A program made the position numbers and the translations under genes. A stretch of DNA of 26,621 nucleotides from a virus: positions 1 through 26,621 of the IMG/VR virus record IMGVR_UViG_3300017724_000067, one strand, 5' to 3'. How positions within the stretch are numbered: position 1 is the first letter of the stretch; each line of letters begins with the position of its first letter. Shown piece by piece: positions 1 through 7,113 of the stretch. The notes beneath the pieces are model-generated. The model was not told where the DNA came from. It did not search any database and worked only from the letters and a program-made list of their open reading frames with translations.

Positions 1-1
1 C

Positions 2-2116
2 ACTAAAGAAGAAAAAGTGAACGAAGGTAAGTACGATGGTATGTTAGATGTTATCGAAGATTTAGTTTCTAAAGCTAGTTCGTTTATGGATGTTGGTAAT
101 CAACTAAAGAAACACAAAGTTAATTATTCTTTTTCTACATCAATGATGCCAATATACAGACTTGATAAACTACCTATCGCTATTGTAAATAAAAGATATG
201 TTGATAAAGCTGATAGAGAAGTTGGTGATATCGCAATCGGTTTGATGGAATCGATGAAGATGAATGAAGCTAAGTACGATATCGGAATGGCTCGTAAAGG
301 AAACGGATTGACTGTTTACAACAAAGCTGAAGAAGAAAAAGGTGATTACAAAAATGTAGCTCACATTGATAACAAAGGTAAGATTAAATATTACGATAAA
401 AAAGTTCCATCTAAAATTAAAAAACAAATCGAAGCTGAGGCTAAGAAGATGATGGAAATAAAAATAGAGGGAACTATGAAACTAACAGACTTATTAAATG
501 AAGATGTTTACGTTAAAAATAAAAAGACTGGGAACACTTACGCTGTAAAAAACGCTGACCCATCTAAACACGTACCACCATCAAAGGATGATATAGCAAA
601 AGCTAAATCAGATGCAAAAGATGAACCAAACAGAGAACCTTCAAAAGATGAACCTAAAAAGGATGAACCTAAAAATGATGGACCTAAAGTTGAATTATCC
701 AAAGATTTTGATAAGTTATATTATGCACAGGATATCGAAGGTGATGTTGAAAAACTTGAAGGTAAAATATCTGATGAAGATTATAAAAAAATGATGGAAA
801 AGCTAGAGGATTTAAGTTATGCACAACAGGATGCTGAAGAAGCTGAAAACTACGATTCTCCAGAAGAAGCAGAAGAAGATGGTTTAGATGTAAGACCAAA
901 AGAAGAATTGGAAAAGATGGCAAGTGATTTAAAAGACATGATTAGACAAGCCAATGGTACTCCAAAAGAAGAACCTAAGAGTGAACCAAAAAAGGATGAA
1001 CCTAAAAGTGAACCAAAACGAGTACCTTTAGATAAAAATGATAGTTACTACATCAAAACTGCAGTAGAAAAAAGAATGGGACCAGCAGCGTTTAGAGCAC
1101 TTAGTTATGGGGATATGCAAAAAGCTTATAATGATGAAATGAAATCTAGAGGTTGGGAAAAGGGTGATGATGGAGAGTGGACTAAACCTGCAAACGAATC
1201 ATCTAAAAGAAAAATAAAAGAATCAAAGGGAAATTCAATGAAATTAAAAGATTTACTAAACGAATCATTTGAAAAGGGTAAAGTTTATTCAAACCCATTT
1301 CACACTCCATTCGTTAAAGAAAATGATATGGATAGAGATGAAGAATCTAATGAAATGACTAACGAACAAAAGATGGCATTTTTAGAAGCAGTTAAAGCAT
1401 ACAAATCATTTGGTGAAACTGTATATAGAAATGAAGGATTGGCTGAAGTTTATGAATCAATCAAAGGGTTAGTAGAATCAGCTGGTAAAAATATGGTTAA
1501 AGAAACTGAAGGTTCGTTTGATGGTATTACAGTTGGTAGACACGTAAAAAGAATGAATGAATCATTTAAAATCTTTGAGAAAACTTTAAGAGAAGTTGGA
1601 ACATTACAACAAAGATTAGAATCAACTTATGATGAGATTGGTGAAGTATTAGGAAAGTATTACGAAATCAATGAATTAGAAGAAGGTAATGAGTTCGGAG
1701 CTGCTAGAGCAAAAGCAATCGCAAATGGTGATAGTGAATTTTCAGTAGATGGTAAAAAATATCCTGTTAAAGGTGTTGATAAAGATGATAAAGAGAACGC
1801 AAAAAAGTTCGCTAACGAATCTAAATCAATAAAACTTACTTCTATGTTAAATGAATCATTCGGATATGGTGAACTACCATCAGAAAAACTAATGAAGATG
1901 AAAGTATCAGCTAAAGATATGCTGGATTCAGTTAAAAACAAAACAACTAAGAAAATTGTTGAAGGTTACTCAACTGAAGAAAAAAGAATCGTATTATTAG
2001 CAGTTAGAAAATTAATGAAGTATAAGAACATTGATATCAACTTAGCAGCACAATATGTAGTAGGTGCAGCTGAAGAATTGAAATATGATATTGATAAGGG
2101 TAGGGTAAAAAAATAA
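2..2116 (+). CDS. Modular head-internal/prohead-associated protein, 5'-truncated by the window edge
   Basis: The frame is open from base 2, so the gene probably begins upstream; the first possible start inside the window is GTG at 17 (residue 1 here), without a clear Shine-Dalgarno site. The protein (about 700 residues) is rich in Lys, Glu and Asp and has no membrane segment. It looks like a string of modules: 4-80; 85-150; a DEPK-repeat linker region (about 200-345); a helical region (418-590) and a C-terminal helical domain (615-699). Module borders carry short tags: MNE-A (82-85), MKLTDLLNE-D (154-163), MKLKDLLNE-S (408-417), MNE-S (513-516), IKLTSMLNE-S (605-614). These resemble T4 gp21 protease sites (hydrophobic-x-Glu, then Ala/Ser/Gly) and the roughly 10-residue capsid-targeting sequences of T4 internal proteins. 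Location upstream of the scaffold and capsid genes fits a head role. The function is inferred; the family is not named. Confidence 0.7.
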   Translation, partial: TKEEKVNEGKYDGMLDVIEDLVSKASSFMDVGNQLKKHKVNYSFSTSMMPIYRLDKLPIAIVNKRYVDKADREVGDIAIGLMESMKMNEAKYDIGMARKGNGLTVYNKAEEEKGDYKNVAHIDNKGKIKYYDKKVPSKIKKQIEAEAKKMMEIKIEGTMKLTDLLNEDVYVKNKKTGNTYAVKNADPSKHVPPSKDDIAKAKSDAKDEPNREPSKDEPKKDEPKNDGPKVELSKDFDKLYYAQDIEGDVEKLEGKISDEDYKKMMEKLEDLSYAQQDAEEAENYDSPEEAEEDGLDVRPKEELEKMASDLKDMIRQANGTPKEEPKSEPKKDEPKSEPKRVPLDKNDSYYIKTAVEKRMGPAAFRALSYGDMQKAYNDEMKSRGWEKGDDGEWTKPANESSKRKIKESKGNSMKLKDLLNESFEKGKVYSNPFHTPFVKENDMDRDEESNEMTNEQKMAFLEAVKAYKSFGETVYRNEGLAEVYESIKGLVESAGKNMVKETEGSFDGITVGRHVKRMNESFKIFEKTLREVGTLQQRLESTYDEIGEVLGKYYEINELEEGNEFGAARAKAIANGDSEFSVDGKKYPVKGVDKDDKENAKKFANESKSIKLTSMLNESFGYGELPSEKLMKMKVSAKDMLDSVKNKTTKKIVEGYSTEEKRIVLLAVRKLMKYKNIDINLAAQYVVGAAEELKYDIDKGRVKK
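467..478 (+). promoter_or_regulatory. Internal ribosome-binding site and ATG within the modular head protein
   Basis: GAGGG at 467-471 lies four bases before an in-frame ATG at 476, which opens the tag MKLTDLLNE. It could start a shorter nested product beginning with its own capsid-targeting-like sequence, or be a relic of gene fusion. Whether it is used is unknown. Confidence 0.35.
1225..1240 (+). promoter_or_regulatory. Internal ribosome-binding site and ATG before the second MKLKDLLNE tag
   Basis: AAAGGGA at 1225-1231 is six bases before an in-frame ATG at 1238 that opens MKLKDLLNES. The spacing is close to ideal. This is the second case in the same ORF in which an SD-like site, an ATG and the tag occur together, which favours nested starts or fused former genes over chance. 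Confidence 0.4.
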
Positions 2117-3090
2117 TGGATTACTCAGATATATTACAAGACATTTCGGTTGATTTATCTTTTATGATAAAGAAACATTTAAAGAATATCAAAAAGTTAG
2201 ATTCTAAAAAGCAAAAAGCTTTTGGAAAACTCTTTGTTGATATGAAGCAAGGTGTTGATGATTTATCTGAAGGAGTAAACGAATCAGTAAACGAAGCTAA
2301 CTATAATACCAAACAAGATGCTATGAACGCATATATGAATGGTAAAGTAAGTGCAAAAGAATTAGATAAGATTGCAAAAAATGATTTTAAATCATCAGTA
2401 GCAACTAAAAAAGAACTACAAAACTTTCTTGATAGTGGGTATATGAAATCCTTAATGGCTAACACCTATGGATTAAAAGTTCCAGCTATGGAAAAGAAAG
2501 TAAAAGAGTTGATGAGGTTTGCAGAAGGAACATTAAAAGAAGATATTCAATACTTCGAATCACTTGATGAAGCCAAATCTATGGATATGAAAAAAAGATT
2601 AAAGGTTTACGATAAACTCAAAAAAGGTGATAAGATTACGATTAAGTATGGTTCATCAATGAGGGGTGGAGTTGAAAATGAATTTGTAGTATCCAAAGGA
2701 AAAACTTTAGTTGGTAAACAAAAAGTAGAAAGAATTATTCTACAAAATCCAGCGAATCCAAAAGGTGTTAAGTATTATCTATACCAAAGAAACGGAAACG
2801 TAACTATGGCTATTGGTGATATGGCGGCTACTATCGAAGATATGCACGAATCAATAAACGAAGCTAAAGAACCTGAAGTAATTACTCAATTAAGAAAAAT
2901 CGTAAAAGATAAACAAAACGATTCTATTAAAGATACTAAGAGTGGTAAGAAGGTAAGAGTTGATATGAATTCAGCAAACCTAATGGTTCAAGTATACGAT
3001 GCACTTAAAAAACAATCTAATAAAGATAAGTTTGTTAAGAGTGGTATAGTAATGATGGGACATACAGCTTATAAACTTCTTAAAAAATAA
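2116..3090 (+). CDS. Modular head-associated protein with protease-site-like module borders
   Basis: The ATG shares one base with the stop of the preceding gene (TAATG), so translation is probably coupled; AAGGG and TAGGG lie just upstream. The 324 residues are basic and soluble, with no membrane segment. Four blocks can be seen: a helical N-terminus (1-53), a block at 61-145, a beta-rich block around 160-240 (KKGDKITIKYGSS, then VGKQKVERI and GVKYYLYQRNG), and a C-terminal block at 251-324. Each border carries a hydrophobic-Asn/Asp-Glu-Ala/Ser tag: VNE-S (54-57), VNE-A (58-61), LDE-A (150-153), INE-A (247-250), as in the upstream protein. Such sites match the T4 gp21 prohead protease preference. 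I infer a protein packaged into, or cleaved in, the prohead. The modules look familiar from marine T4-like phages, but I cannot give a named family. Confidence 0.7.
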   Translation: MDYSDILQDISVDLSFMIKKHLKNIKKLDSKKQKAFGKLFVDMKQGVDDLSEGVNESVNEANYNTKQDAMNAYMNGKVSAKELDKIAKNDFKSSVATKKELQNFLDSGYMKSLMANTYGLKVPAMEKKVKELMRFAEGTLKEDIQYFESLDEAKSMDMKKRLKVYDKLKKGDKITIKYGSSMRGGVENEFVVSKGKTLVGKQKVERIILQNPANPKGVKYYLYQRNGNVTMAIGDMAATIEDMHESINEAKEPEVITQLRKIVKDKQNDSIKDTKSGKKVRVDMNSANLMVQVYDALKKQSNKDKFVKSGIVMMGHTAYKLLKK

Positions 3091-3109
3091 TTTTTGTAAA
3101 ATAATTTTG

Positions 3110-3118
3110 ATATTTATA
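3110..3118 (+). promoter_or_regulatory. Putative late promoter box ATATTTATA upstream of bS21
   Basis: One of thirteen ATATTTATA-type boxes in the window. It lies 49 bases before the bS21 ATG but directly before a terminator-like hairpin that starts within two bases of it, so a transcript starting here would open with, or end at, the hairpin. Confidence 0.45.
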
Positions 3119-3154
3119 TACACCTACACGATATTGTGATAGGTGTATTTTTTT
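3118..3154 (+). terminator. Intrinsic terminator hairpin between the modular head gene and bS21
   Basis: ACACCTACAC (3120-3129) pairs with GTGATAGGTGT (3136-3146) with one bulged A and a six-base loop, followed by seven T at 3148-3154. It ends the upstream unit, and it also lies in the would-be 5' leader of bS21. Confidence 0.7.
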
Positions 3155-3166
3155 AAATAACATTAT

Positions 3167-3427
3167 ATGCAAGATAATAGACAAAAAAAACCTTACAAAA
3201 AAATTAGACGTGAAGATATGGAAGTACCGGGTTGCTTTACAGCCGTAAAAGTAGTTAACGGAAATATTGAATTAGCGTTGAAAGCATTCAAAAGAAAAAT
3301 TAAAGATAGTGGAAAGATTGAAGAACTCAAAGATAGGAAAGAGTACATCAAACCTTCAGCTGTCAAAAGAAAAAAAATGCAACAAGCGGTGAGAGCAGAG
3401 TACAGACGTAGAATGCTCGAAAATTAA
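3167..3427 (+). CDS. rpsU: Phage-encoded 30S ribosomal protein bS21
   Basis: 86 residues, strongly basic. Residues 26-82 have the bS21 pattern: VKVVNGNIELALKAFKRK, then a Lys/Glu-rich helix and YIKPSAVKRKK, ending in an Arg-rich helix. Cellular bS21 is about 65-75 residues; the extra length here is a basic N-terminal arm (1-20). bS21 sits on the 30S platform near the 3' end of 16S rRNA (the anti-Shine-Dalgarno region) and affects initiation. Viral copies are known; a role in biasing host ribosomes toward phage mRNA is a hypothesis. No Shine-Dalgarno sequence precedes the ATG (TAAATAACATTAT), unlike most neighbours. An alternative ATG at 3218 would give a more usual 69-residue protein but also lacks a good SD. 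It stands alone, between the head genes and the scaffold gene. Confidence 0.88.
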   Translation: MQDNRQKKPYKKIRREDMEVPGCFTAVKVVNGNIELALKAFKRKIKDSGKIEELKDRKEYIKPSAVKRKKMQQAVRAEYRRRMLEN

Positions 3428-3432
3428 ATAGT

Positions 3433-3452
3433 AAACACTTTTTTAGTGTTTT
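3433..3452 (+). terminator. Weak terminator-like hairpin after bS21
   Basis: AAACACT (3433-3439) pairs with AGTGTTT (3445-3451) around a five-T loop. The stem is seven AT-rich pairs and the T tract is short, so termination may be partial. Confidence 0.4.
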
Positions 3453-3581
3453 CATTTATAGTACACTATTTATTGCAGATAAAAATATCATCTCCCAATA
3501 GGTGATTAAATATATTAGTAAATAATATTCTATTAAGATTCTCAATAATCTTATTTCCAAAAACAATTTAGGAGAACAATT

Positions 3582-4661
3582 ATGGCAAATAGAAAAGATT
3601 TGTTATCTGAAGCTATTGCTGATGCTAAAGCCGTTAAAGAAACTGCTCTTGCAAATGCAAAACTCGCTTTAGAAGAGGCGTTCACCCCAAAACTACAATC
3701 AATGATTTCTGCGAAATTAGCTGAAGAAGCTGATGAAGAGAACGATGATATGGAAAATGAAGAATTAGATTCTTCAGATTTAGGTTCAGGCGATAACGCA
3801 GAACCATCTGATGATGCTAGTGATTCATCTGAAGTTGAAAACGACAATGAGTTGAGTGAAGAAGAAGGTGAAGAAGAAAAAGAAGTTAAAGATGAAAATG
3901 AAATGACTGATGAAAATGATGACATGGACAATGAAGTGTACGAAGAAGAAGAATCTGATGACATGGAAAATGAAATGGCACATGAAGCTGATGACATGGA
4001 CAATGAAGGTGAAGAAGATGATGAGTTAGACTTAGAATCTGTAATCGCTGAATTAGAAGCTGAAATGGACAGTGCTGATGAAACTTACGAATCTGAAGAA
4101 GAAATGGCATCTGATGATGACATGGAAAATGAAGAAGAAGAAGCTGGAATGAGTAATGAAGAAGAAGCTGAAATGGATGCTGAAGAAGATGAAGATGAAA
4201 TCGATTTAGACGAAGTTATTAAAACTTTAAAAGAGATGGAAGATGATTCTGAAAAAGCAGATGAAGGTGAAAAAGTTGAAGAAGAAGAAGAAGTTGATTC
4301 TGTAAAAGAAGAATTAGAAGAAGCATATTCAACAATTGAAAGTTTAAGAACAACTATCAATGAAGTGAATTTGTTAAACGCTAAACTACTTTACACTAAC
4401 AAACTATTCAGAACTTTTGATTTAAACGAAGGACAGAAAGTAAAAGTACTTGAAAACTTCGATAGAACTTCATCAGTAAGAGAAGTTAAATTAGTATTTT
4501 CAACTTTAGCAGAAAACTTAAATGTCGCTAAAAAGAAAAGAACAGTTGTTAAAGAAGGTTATGCTTCAAAAGCAACAAAAAGTTCCGCACCAAAGAAAGA
4601 AATTATTTCTGAGGGCAATGAATTATCGGCTAGATGGAAAAAACTAGCAGGTTTAAAATAA
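3582..4661 (+). CDS. 22: Prohead core scaffolding protein, T4 gp22-like
   Basis: 359 residues, extremely acidic. The N-terminus (MANRKDLLSEAIADAKAVKE, then about 30 more residues) and the C-terminal helical part (LFRTFDLNEGQKVKVLENF, about 280-310) resemble gp22 scaffolds of marine T4-like phages; T4 gp22 is about 270 residues. The middle (52-235) is Glu/Asp-rich low complexity with DDM(E/D)NE repeated about five times and two related helices, DELDLESVIAELEAEM and DEIDLDEVIKTLKEME. LSE-A at residues 8-11 resembles a gp21 protease site; T4 gp22 is destroyed by gp21 during maturation. The start has a strong AGGAGA site. The gene directly precedes the capsid gene (28-base gap) with no box between, so the two are probably co-transcribed. 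A degenerate promoter box (TATTTATT, 3467-3474) and small hairpins lie upstream. Confidence 0.85.
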   Translation: MANRKDLLSEAIADAKAVKETALANAKLALEEAFTPKLQSMISAKLAEEADEENDDMENEELDSSDLGSGDNAEPSDDASDSSEVENDNELSEEEGEEEKEVKDENEMTDENDDMDNEVYEEEESDDMENEMAHEADDMDNEGEEDDELDLESVIAELEAEMDSADETYESEEEMASDDDMENEEEEAGMSNEEEAEMDAEEDEDEIDLDEVIKTLKEMEDDSEKADEGEKVEEEEEVDSVKEELEEAYSTIESLRTTINEVNLLNAKLLYTNKLFRTFDLNEGQKVKVLENFDRTSSVREVKLVFSTLAENLNVAKKKRTVVKEGYASKATKSSAPKKEIISEGNELSARWKKLAGLK

Positions 4662-4689
4662 TTAATAAGATTAATAACGGAGAAAAAAA

Positions 4690-6294
4690 ATGGATTTAAA
4701 AAACATTTTAAATGAAGGTTCTTCCCACCAAGCAAGATTGTCAGAAACGACAAGAGCTCTTGCAGGAAAATGGGAAAAAACAGGTCTTCTTGAAGGTATT
4801 AGCAACGAAGTTGAAAAAGCTGGTGTTGCAACTCTTTTAGAAAACCAAGCTAAGCAATTAGTAAAAGAAGCTTCTTCTACTGGAACATCAGCAAACTCAG
4901 AAGAGTGGGCAGGTGTAGCTTTACCATTAGTAAGAAGAATATTTAGTGAAATCGTAGCAAAAGATTTCGTATCAGTACAACCAATGAACTTACCATCTGG
5001 TCTAGTATTTTATCTAGATTTCAAATATGGTACGGCTCAGCCAGGTTTCGCAACAGGCGCTGGAAAAGATTCACAAAATGATTCTGTATTCGGTGTAACT
5101 GAAACTACAGCTGACCCATCAGGTGGTTTATATGGTGCTGGTAGATTTGGATACTCAATCAATGATGTAAGTACAGTTGACCAAACATTAGCCGCTTCAG
5201 CAGCTGCTGATAAATTCGTAACTGGTTCTTTATCATCTGATGCATCAATTTATGATTATGATAGCGCTTTCGGAGCAGACTTAACAGGTAAATTTTCTGT
5301 TGCAGTTCCTACAGCTTCTATGGCTGGATTTGATGAAAAAGGTATTAGAGGATTTAGAGTAGTTGCAACTGGTATTACAGACCAATACCCACAATTTACT
5401 AAATTAGTTGGTGGTGATGTAGTATTCGTAGTAAAAGGAGCAGTTGCTGCAGCTAACAAACTACAAGCTAAATATCATGCACAACCATCTGATATTTCAA
5501 GAGGTGATTTTGAAGATAAAGGTTCTGATTTAGATATTCCTGAATTGAACGTAGAGATGAAATCTCTTCCTATTGTTGCTAAGACTAGAAAGTTAAAAGC
5601 ACAATGGACGCCTGAATTCGCACAGGATTTAAACGCTTACCATTCAATTGATGCAGAAGCTGAATTAACTTCTATGTTATCAGAATACATTTCGCAAGAA
5701 ATCGATTTTGAAATTTTAGATATGTTAATGCAAGATGCTAAATCTGAAGGATTCTGGTCAGCTAGAGCTGGTAGAATTTGGAATGGTAGTGCATTTGCAA
5801 ATATGGATGCTACTGAATATGGCGCATCTGCTTACAATCAGGGAGCATGGTTCCAGACTTTAGGAACTGTAATCGCTGGTGTATCTAACTCTATTCACCA
5901 AAAAACATTAAGAGGTGGGGCTAATTTCTTAGTAGTATCTCCTGATGTTGCAACAATCATTGAATCTATCCCAGGATACGCTTCTTCAGCGGATAATGGT
6001 GATGCTCAATTTGCATTCGGTGTATCAAAAGTTGGTTCATTAAATAGTAGATTCCAAGTTTATAAGAATCCTTACATGAAAGAGAACGTAATATTAATGG
6101 GTTACAGAGGAACACAATTCCTTGAAACTGGAGCAGTATATGCACCATATATTCCGTTAATTATGACTCCTCTTGTATATGACCCGAAAAACTTCACTCC
6201 TAGAAAAGGTGTAATGACACGTTACGCTAAGAAAATGCTAAGAGGTGAGTTCTACGGTAAAGTATATGTAGATTCATTGAACAGAATTCAGTAA
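4690..6294 (+). CDS. 23: Major capsid protein, T4 gp23-like
   Basis: 534 residues (T4 gp23: 521), forming the capsid hexamers. Conserved gp23 features include WAGVALPLVRRIF (72-84), VQPMNLPSGLVFYLDFKYG, the KLKAQWTPEFAQDLNAYHSI region, the IDFEILDMLMQDAKS region, and the C-terminal PLVYDPKNFTPRKGVMTRYA. The likely maturation cleavage is VKE-A at Glu60-Ala61, matching the gp21 consensus and the T4 cleavage at Glu65. The N-terminus MDLKNILNEG is itself a variant of the MKLKDLLNE tag of the upstream modular proteins. GGAGA lies upstream with good spacing. The gene follows the scaffold closely and is followed by a strong terminator, consistent with the highest-level virion protein. Confidence in identity is very high. 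Confidence 0.97.
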   Translation: MDLKNILNEGSSHQARLSETTRALAGKWEKTGLLEGISNEVEKAGVATLLENQAKQLVKEASSTGTSANSEEWAGVALPLVRRIFSEIVAKDFVSVQPMNLPSGLVFYLDFKYGTAQPGFATGAGKDSQNDSVFGVTETTADPSGGLYGAGRFGYSINDVSTVDQTLAASAAADKFVTGSLSSDASIYDYDSAFGADLTGKFSVAVPTASMAGFDEKGIRGFRVVATGITDQYPQFTKLVGGDVVFVVKGAVAAANKLQAKYHAQPSDISRGDFEDKGSDLDIPELNVEMKSLPIVAKTRKLKAQWTPEFAQDLNAYHSIDAEAELTSMLSEYISQEIDFEILDMLMQDAKSEGFWSARAGRIWNGSAFANMDATEYGASAYNQGAWFQTLGTVIAGVSNSIHQKTLRGGANFLVVSPDVATIIESIPGYASSADNGDAQFAFGVSKVGSLNSRFQVYKNPYMKENVILMGYRGTQFLETGAVYAPYIPLIMTPLVYDPKNFTPRKGVMTRYAKKMLRGEFYGKVYVDSLNRIQ

Positions 6295-6323
6295 TTATAT
6301 AATTACAGAATAGTTTTTAAATT

Positions 6324-6350
6324 AAGGGTGGCTTCGGTCACCCTTTTTTT
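6324..6350 (+). terminator. Strong intrinsic terminator after the capsid gene
   Basis: A nine-pair stem AAGGGTGGC / GTCACCCTT (one G-U) closed by a UUCG tetraloop (6333-6336), followed by a run of seven T to 6350. A C(UUCG)G loop is exceptionally stable. Confidence 0.9.
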
Positions 6351-6361
6351 ATGCTTATTTC

Positions 6362-6370
6362 ATATTTATC
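6362..6370 (+). promoter_or_regulatory. Putative late promoter box ATATTTATC upstream of phoH
   Basis: One-mismatch copy of the recurrent box, between the capsid terminator and the phoH start 36 bases downstream. Placement after a terminator supports a new transcription start here. Confidence 0.45.
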
Positions 6371-6405
6371 TTAAAGAGTTATTTAATTATTGGAAAAAGG
6401 AAAGT

Positions 6406-7065
6406 ATGGCTGAAAACAAAGACAAAACTCCACCAAAAGGTAATGTGAGATTTTCGATATCTCTATCGGAAGAACAGAAAAAGGCGAAAGCACAAATTTT
6501 AAATCATCCCTTCAATTTTGTAATAGGTAAGGCAGGTAGTGGTAAAACACTGTTGGCTTGTCAAATAGGATTGGATATGTTTTTTAAAAGAAAAGTAAAT
6601 AAAATTGTAATTACACGACCAACAGTATCAAATGAGGATAACGGATTCTTACCAGGTTCATTAGAAGAAAAAATGGAACCTTGGTTAGTTCCCATTAGAG
6701 CTAATATGAGAAAAGTTTACAACAAACCAAACATATTACAGAAGATGGAAAGTGATGAATCTATTGAATTAGTATCATTATCACATTTTAGAGGAAGAAC
6801 TTTTGATAACTCCATATGTATTGTCGATGAGTTTCAAAATCTAACTAAACAACAATTGTTGATGGTATTAGGTAGGGTAGGAAAAGGTTCTACTATGATA
6901 CTTTGTGGTGATAAGCAACAAATTGATTTGAAATTCAACAATGATTCGGCAGTACATGAAGTTCCTAAGTTAAAAGGTTCGGATTATGTTTATGATATTT
7001 GTTTAAAAGATAACCATAGACATGAATCTTTAGATGAAATTTTAACATTACTAACCGATTACTAA
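6406..7065 (+). CDS. phoH: PhoH-like P-loop ATPase
   Basis: 219 residues. Walker A is GKAGSGKT (41-48) and Walker B is SICIVDEFQN (136-145), with the PhoH-type TRPTVSNEDNGFLPG stretch (70-84) and a CGDKQQIDL sensor region (167-175). PhoH proteins are cytoplasmic ATPases, some linked to phosphate starvation and RNA metabolism; their role in phages is unresolved although they are very common in marine phages. I place the start at ATG 6406, which has an AAAGG Shine-Dalgarno site; the frame opens further upstream (6328), but that start would lie inside the terminator stem and add an atypical hydrophobic stretch. Unusually it sits between the capsid gene and the fibre block, with its own promoter-like box, suggesting late expression. 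Confidence 0.93.
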   Translation: MAENKDKTPPKGNVRFSISLSEEQKKAKAQILNHPFNFVIGKAGSGKTLLACQIGLDMFFKRKVNKIVITRPTVSNEDNGFLPGSLEEKMEPWLVPIRANMRKVYNKPNILQKMESDESIELVSLSHFRGRTFDNSICIVDEFQNLTKQQLLMVLGRVGKGSTMILCGDKQQIDLKFNNDSAVHEVPKLKGSDYVYDICLKDNHRHESLDEILTLLTDY

Positions 7066-7073
7066 GAAATATT

Positions 7074-7082
7074 ATATTTATA
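7074..7082 (+). promoter_or_regulatory. Putative late promoter box ATATTTATA before the first fibre-block gene
   Basis: Exact copy of the recurrent box, 32 bases before the GTG start of the SGSAQ-repeat protein and nine bases after the phoH stop. Confidence 0.5.
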
Positions 7083-7113
7083 GTTAAGTAACAAAAATAA
7101 TTAAGGGAAAAGC

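Noticed and set aside
3551-4360. Long open frames on the - strand opposite the scaffold gene
   Set aside because: They are the mirror of the GAA/GAT-rich scaffold coding sequence, read as Ser/Phe-rich low complexity. No ribosome-binding site, no family resemblance, and the + frame is clearly gp22-like.
6328-6405. Upstream start for phoH, adding 26 residues
   Set aside because: The start would lie in the stem of the capsid terminator, with no ribosome-binding site, and upstream of the promoter-like box. ATG 6406 has AAAGG at good spacing and gives a normal PhoH N-terminus.
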